Below, one piece after another: positions 61,753 through 64,000 of a DNA stretch of 64,000 bases. The translations under genes and the position numbers were made by a program. Positions within the stretch are counted from its first letter, which is position 1. Every line of letters begins with the position of its first letter. The stretch is taken from positions 1 through 64,000 of the forward strand of contig CARDBT010000002.1 of NCBI GenBank assembly GCA_948957135.1. Direction: 5' to 3'. This DNA is from COE1 sp910588595 (lineage in GTDB: Bacteria > Bacillota > Clostridia > Lachnospirales > Lachnospiraceae). Below the pieces are notes generated by a model that was given only the letters and a program-made list of their open reading frames with translations, was not told the DNA's origin and searched no databases.

Positions 61753-64000
61753 TCAAAGCGCGTTCATCCTCTTCGGATCCGCTTCGTACCGCCTCCTATA
61801 GTACTCCATCGTCCGATACGCCAGGATATCCTTCATATGCTGCCGCAGCGCCTCATTCTTGATGCAGTCCTTCAAGTCTGATCTGAGAGCGAGCGCACAG
61901 CCGTCTTTGTCAACAAAGAATCCCTTGCCTGATTGTTTCAAAAATTTGACCGGCATTGTCTTTGCTTTGTTCAAATGCTTTCTGTCTGACATATTCTTGT
62001 ACTCCTCATACGATATGCCGGAGGCAAAATCCTTCCAGTTTGTCCCGGTGTCAAAAAATTCCTTCCAACTCTCTAACATTTCCTCATCCGTCACTTCCAG
62101 CCGTATGCTGCCATGATTGTAAAAGCTGTATAAAATCGGCATCTTATACACTTTCTGCATATCTGTTGTCTCTATGACAGATATAAATTCCCTGCCGATC
62201 CCGGCATACAAAATTTCTTCTGTCTCAGACAGTTCATGCAGATCATACAAAAAATCCAAGTATCTGCGAAACGGATTCTCCTTGGCATGTCTCATACAAT
62301 ACTGGTATATATCATCTTCCATATACGTAAACAGCTCCATTCGAGTAGGAACCCTTCCATCCAGCAATTCTTTTACGCGATAATATTCCTGGCAGATCCG
62401 CTCTCTCACAGACAGTGACCTTTTATCCAATTCCCTGAACAGATCTATCAGCTTCATATCAAAATCCACAATACAGTCATCAGGATATTCTATGTCATTG
62501 TAGTCACCCGCATTCTTTGCAGAAAATGATCTTTCACCGGAAAGCAGAAGCGGCGATTTTCCTGCTTTCTCGTAGTTTCCGATAAAATCCAGAACGTTGA
62601 GATACTCCTTGCCCTTGTATGTGCGCAGCCCGCGTCCCAGCTGCTGCAAAAATACGATCGGAGACTCCGTCGGTCTAAGAAACATAACCATATCGAGCGA
62701 TGCAATATCCAACCCTTCATTGAACATGTCAACAGAAAAGATCACTCTGATCTCCTGGCTTTTCAGCCGCTCTATCGCAACATCCCTTTCCTCCGCGTAT
62801 TCGCCGTCAGCATTGCTGTACACCGCCGCAGAAGGAATCCCTCTCCTGCAAAATTCCTCTGCCATCTGACTTGCGTGCTGTCTCGAGCAGCAGAAACCTA
62901 GCGCACGCCTTGAACGGTATTTCGTGTAGTATTTATAGATCAATTCATACCGTTTCTCATTATCTGCGTAAATCTGCGTCAGTTCCCGCTCATCATAGCG
63001 CCCCTTTATCAGGCGCAAACCGGAATAATCCGTCGCGTCATAGATACCATAATAGTGAAACGGCACCAGCATTCCCTTGTTGATCGCTTCCTTTAATGAA
63101 ATCTCATACGGCACGTTGTAATCGCATAGCTCGTAGATATTTTTACCGTCCATACGCTCCGGCGTTGCCGTGAGCCCCAGCATAAACTGCGGCTTGAAAT
63201 AGTCCGCGATCTTTCTGTACTGCTCATTGACCGCATGGTGAAATTCATCGATCACAACATAGTCAAAATAATCTGCCCTGAAATATGTATCATTTAAATA
63301 TTCCGTCCTTCCCAGTGTCGCTACAGAAGCAAATATGACCGATCTGTCCGTGTCTTTCTGTTTTCCGTAGAAAAAACCGTAATCATCGGAACAGCGCACA
63401 TTCTGAAAAGCGACAGCTGCCTGTTTCAATATTTCTTCCCTGTGCGCCACAAACAATACCCTTTTATACTTTGCGGAATCAAATGCCGCAAGATACGTCT
63501 TCCCGATACCCGTGGCAGCCTGGACAAGTCCTTTTAATGCCCCGTCTGCCCTGCTGTCCTCCAATGCATACAGTGCCTCTATCTGCGCACCTCTTGGCTG
63601 GAACAACGCTTCTGCTTTGTTATCCTCGTCCTCCTCGTTTTTATCATATCTGTCCAAGTCCTTTGCAAGAGCCGGCTTATGCCAGTTTTTGGAATATCTG
63701 TATAATTCCTCGTCATCGATCACAATCGAATGATGCAAAAACAGGTCTTCAAATGTCCTGTAAAACAACAAAAAATTTCCGTTGTCTGCCACGCTGTCAA
63801 AGCGGTAATTCCATTCAATCCCTGACGTCAACGCGCTTCTTGAAATATTTGAGGATCCAATATAGATCTCACTCGTTCTCTCATAATGAAAAATATAAGA
63901 CTTTGGGTGGAACGACCGTCCCTTATCATTATAAAATCTCAGATCTACCCGATTCCCCAACTCCTTCTTGAGCAGGCACAGCGCTGACGGCTGTGTGATC
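61753..64000 (-). CDS. PLD-like nuclease / DEAD-DEAH helicase, 5' end beyond the window
   Basis: At least 748 residues remain. The open frame runs off the right edge, reading ITQPSALCLLKKELGNRVDL at the edge, so the true start is outside. A phospholipase-D-type HKD motif (SFHPKSYIF and EIYIGSSNISRSAL) is followed by an SF2 helicase: Walker A GLVQAATGIGKTYLAAFDSA, DEFHHA box, SATPERMD-like GLTATPERMDG, and motif VI QQLGRGLRTYKGKEYLN. The C-terminal region is of DUF3427 type. Such PLD-helicase proteins belong to restriction- or defence-like families; target unknown. Confidence 0.88.
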   Translation of the reverse strand, partial: ITQPSALCLLKKELGNRVDLRFYNDKGRSFHPKSYIFHYERTSEIYIGSSNISRSALTSGIEWNYRFDSVADNGNFLLFYRTFEDLFLHHSIVIDDEELYRYSKNWHKPALAKDLDRYDKNEEDEDNKAEALFQPRGAQIEALYALEDSRADGALKGLVQAATGIGKTYLAAFDSAKYKRVLFVAHREEILKQAAVAFQNVRCSDDYGFFYGKQKDTDRSVIFASVATLGRTEYLNDTYFRADYFDYVVIDEFHHAVNEQYRKIADYFKPQFMLGLTATPERMDGKNIYELCDYNVPYEISLKEAINKGMLVPFHYYGIYDATDYSGLRLIKGRYDERELTQIYADNEKRYELIYKYYTKYRSRRALGFCCSRQHASQMAEEFCRRGIPSAAVYSNADGEYAEERDVAIERLKSQEIRVIFSVDMFNEGLDIASLDMVMFLRPTESPIVFLQQLGRGLRTYKGKEYLNVLDFIGNYEKAGKSPLLLSGERSFSAKNAGDYNDIEYPDDCIVDFDMKLIDLFRELDKRSLSVRERICQEYYRVKELLDGRVPTRMELFTYMEDDIYQYCMRHAKENPFRRYLDFLYDLHELSETEEILYAGIGREFISVIETTDMQKVYKMPILYSFYNHGSIRLEVTDEEMLESWKEFFDTGTNWKDFASGISYEEYKNMSDRKHLNKAKTMPVKFLKQSGKGFFVDKDGCALALRSDLKDCIKNEALRQHMKDILAYRTMEYYRRRYEADPKRMNAL

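Noticed and set aside
1..64000. tRNA, rRNA or known riboswitch genes
   Set aside because: I saw no cloverleaf, rRNA or riboswitch core by eye; a covariance search would be decisive.

Overview
The window looks like a draft-genome scaffold from a Gram-positive anaerobe of the class Clostridia, most likely a Lachnospiraceae-type gut bacterium. This is inferred from moderate GC, strong GGAGG ribosome sites, rubrerythrin, a ferredoxin-dependent 2-oxoacid oxidoreductase, a CD3324-type small protein, and many AAA/PD-(D/E)XK and Rpn-like genes. A 100-N gap at 36495-36594 shows that the sequence is scaffolded.

Layout. 1-3.5 kb: glutamate dehydrogenase and a Na/Pi-type transporter. 3.5-4.1 kb: a decayed gene and a small structured repeat. 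4.1-26.7 kb: a tellurite/stress-response (Ter) island. It holds a sigma factor with a long C-terminal extension, a zinc-ribbon protein, a PQ-repeat TerD, an AIM24 protein, a HAD phosphatase, a Ca2+ P-type ATPase, three TerD proteins, TelA, YceG, a trypsin-like protease, a citrate-lyase-like TIM-barrel enzyme, an ATP-grasp enzyme, two phosphoribosyltransferase-type proteins (StiP family and TRSP family), a methyltransferase, a miniature kinase and a gene split by an amber codon. 27-29.9 kb: a 2-hydroxyacid dehydrogenase, a GNAT protein, a gamma carbonic anhydrase and a CD3324 protein. 30-38.8 kb: an AAA/nuclease protein, RarA and a Wadjet-like JetA-JetB-JetC set without a visible JetD. 38.9-46 kb: a CapA protein, a DUF3160 lipoprotein and two near-identical AAA/nuclease paralogues. 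46.2-47.7 kb: an ornithine carbamoyltransferase fragment cut off by a YhcG-type nuclease gene. 47.9-55.1 kb: rubrerythrin, MATE, a two-polypeptide 2-oxoacid:ferredoxin oxidoreductase and paired chromate transporters. 55.5-64 kb: HxlR with an NAD(P)-binding protein, an overlapping macrodomain-SirTM pair, a DHFR-like protein, an APC-Usp permease, and a PLD-helicase running off the right edge.

How it fits together. In the Ter island, Ca2+-binding TerD proteins, TelA, YceG and a Ca2+ pump share one minus-strand run behind a good promoter at 18142-18170. The neighbouring TIM-barrel, ATP-grasp, PRTase and HAD genes match the biosynthetic module that comparative genomics has proposed to make a nucleoside-like metabolite in Ter systems. 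The 30-38 kb block is about chromosome maintenance or plasmid/phage defence. The macrodomain-SirTM pair is an ADP-ribosylation write/erase module.

Non-coding structure is rich. There are five small inverted-repeat (MITE-like) elements at 8394-8559, 8554-8761, 45999-46058, 48641-48784 and 56740-56913. A separate three-copy structured repeat (4033-4100, 9671-9773, 47750-47842) always lies just beyond the intrinsic terminator of a minus-strand gene.
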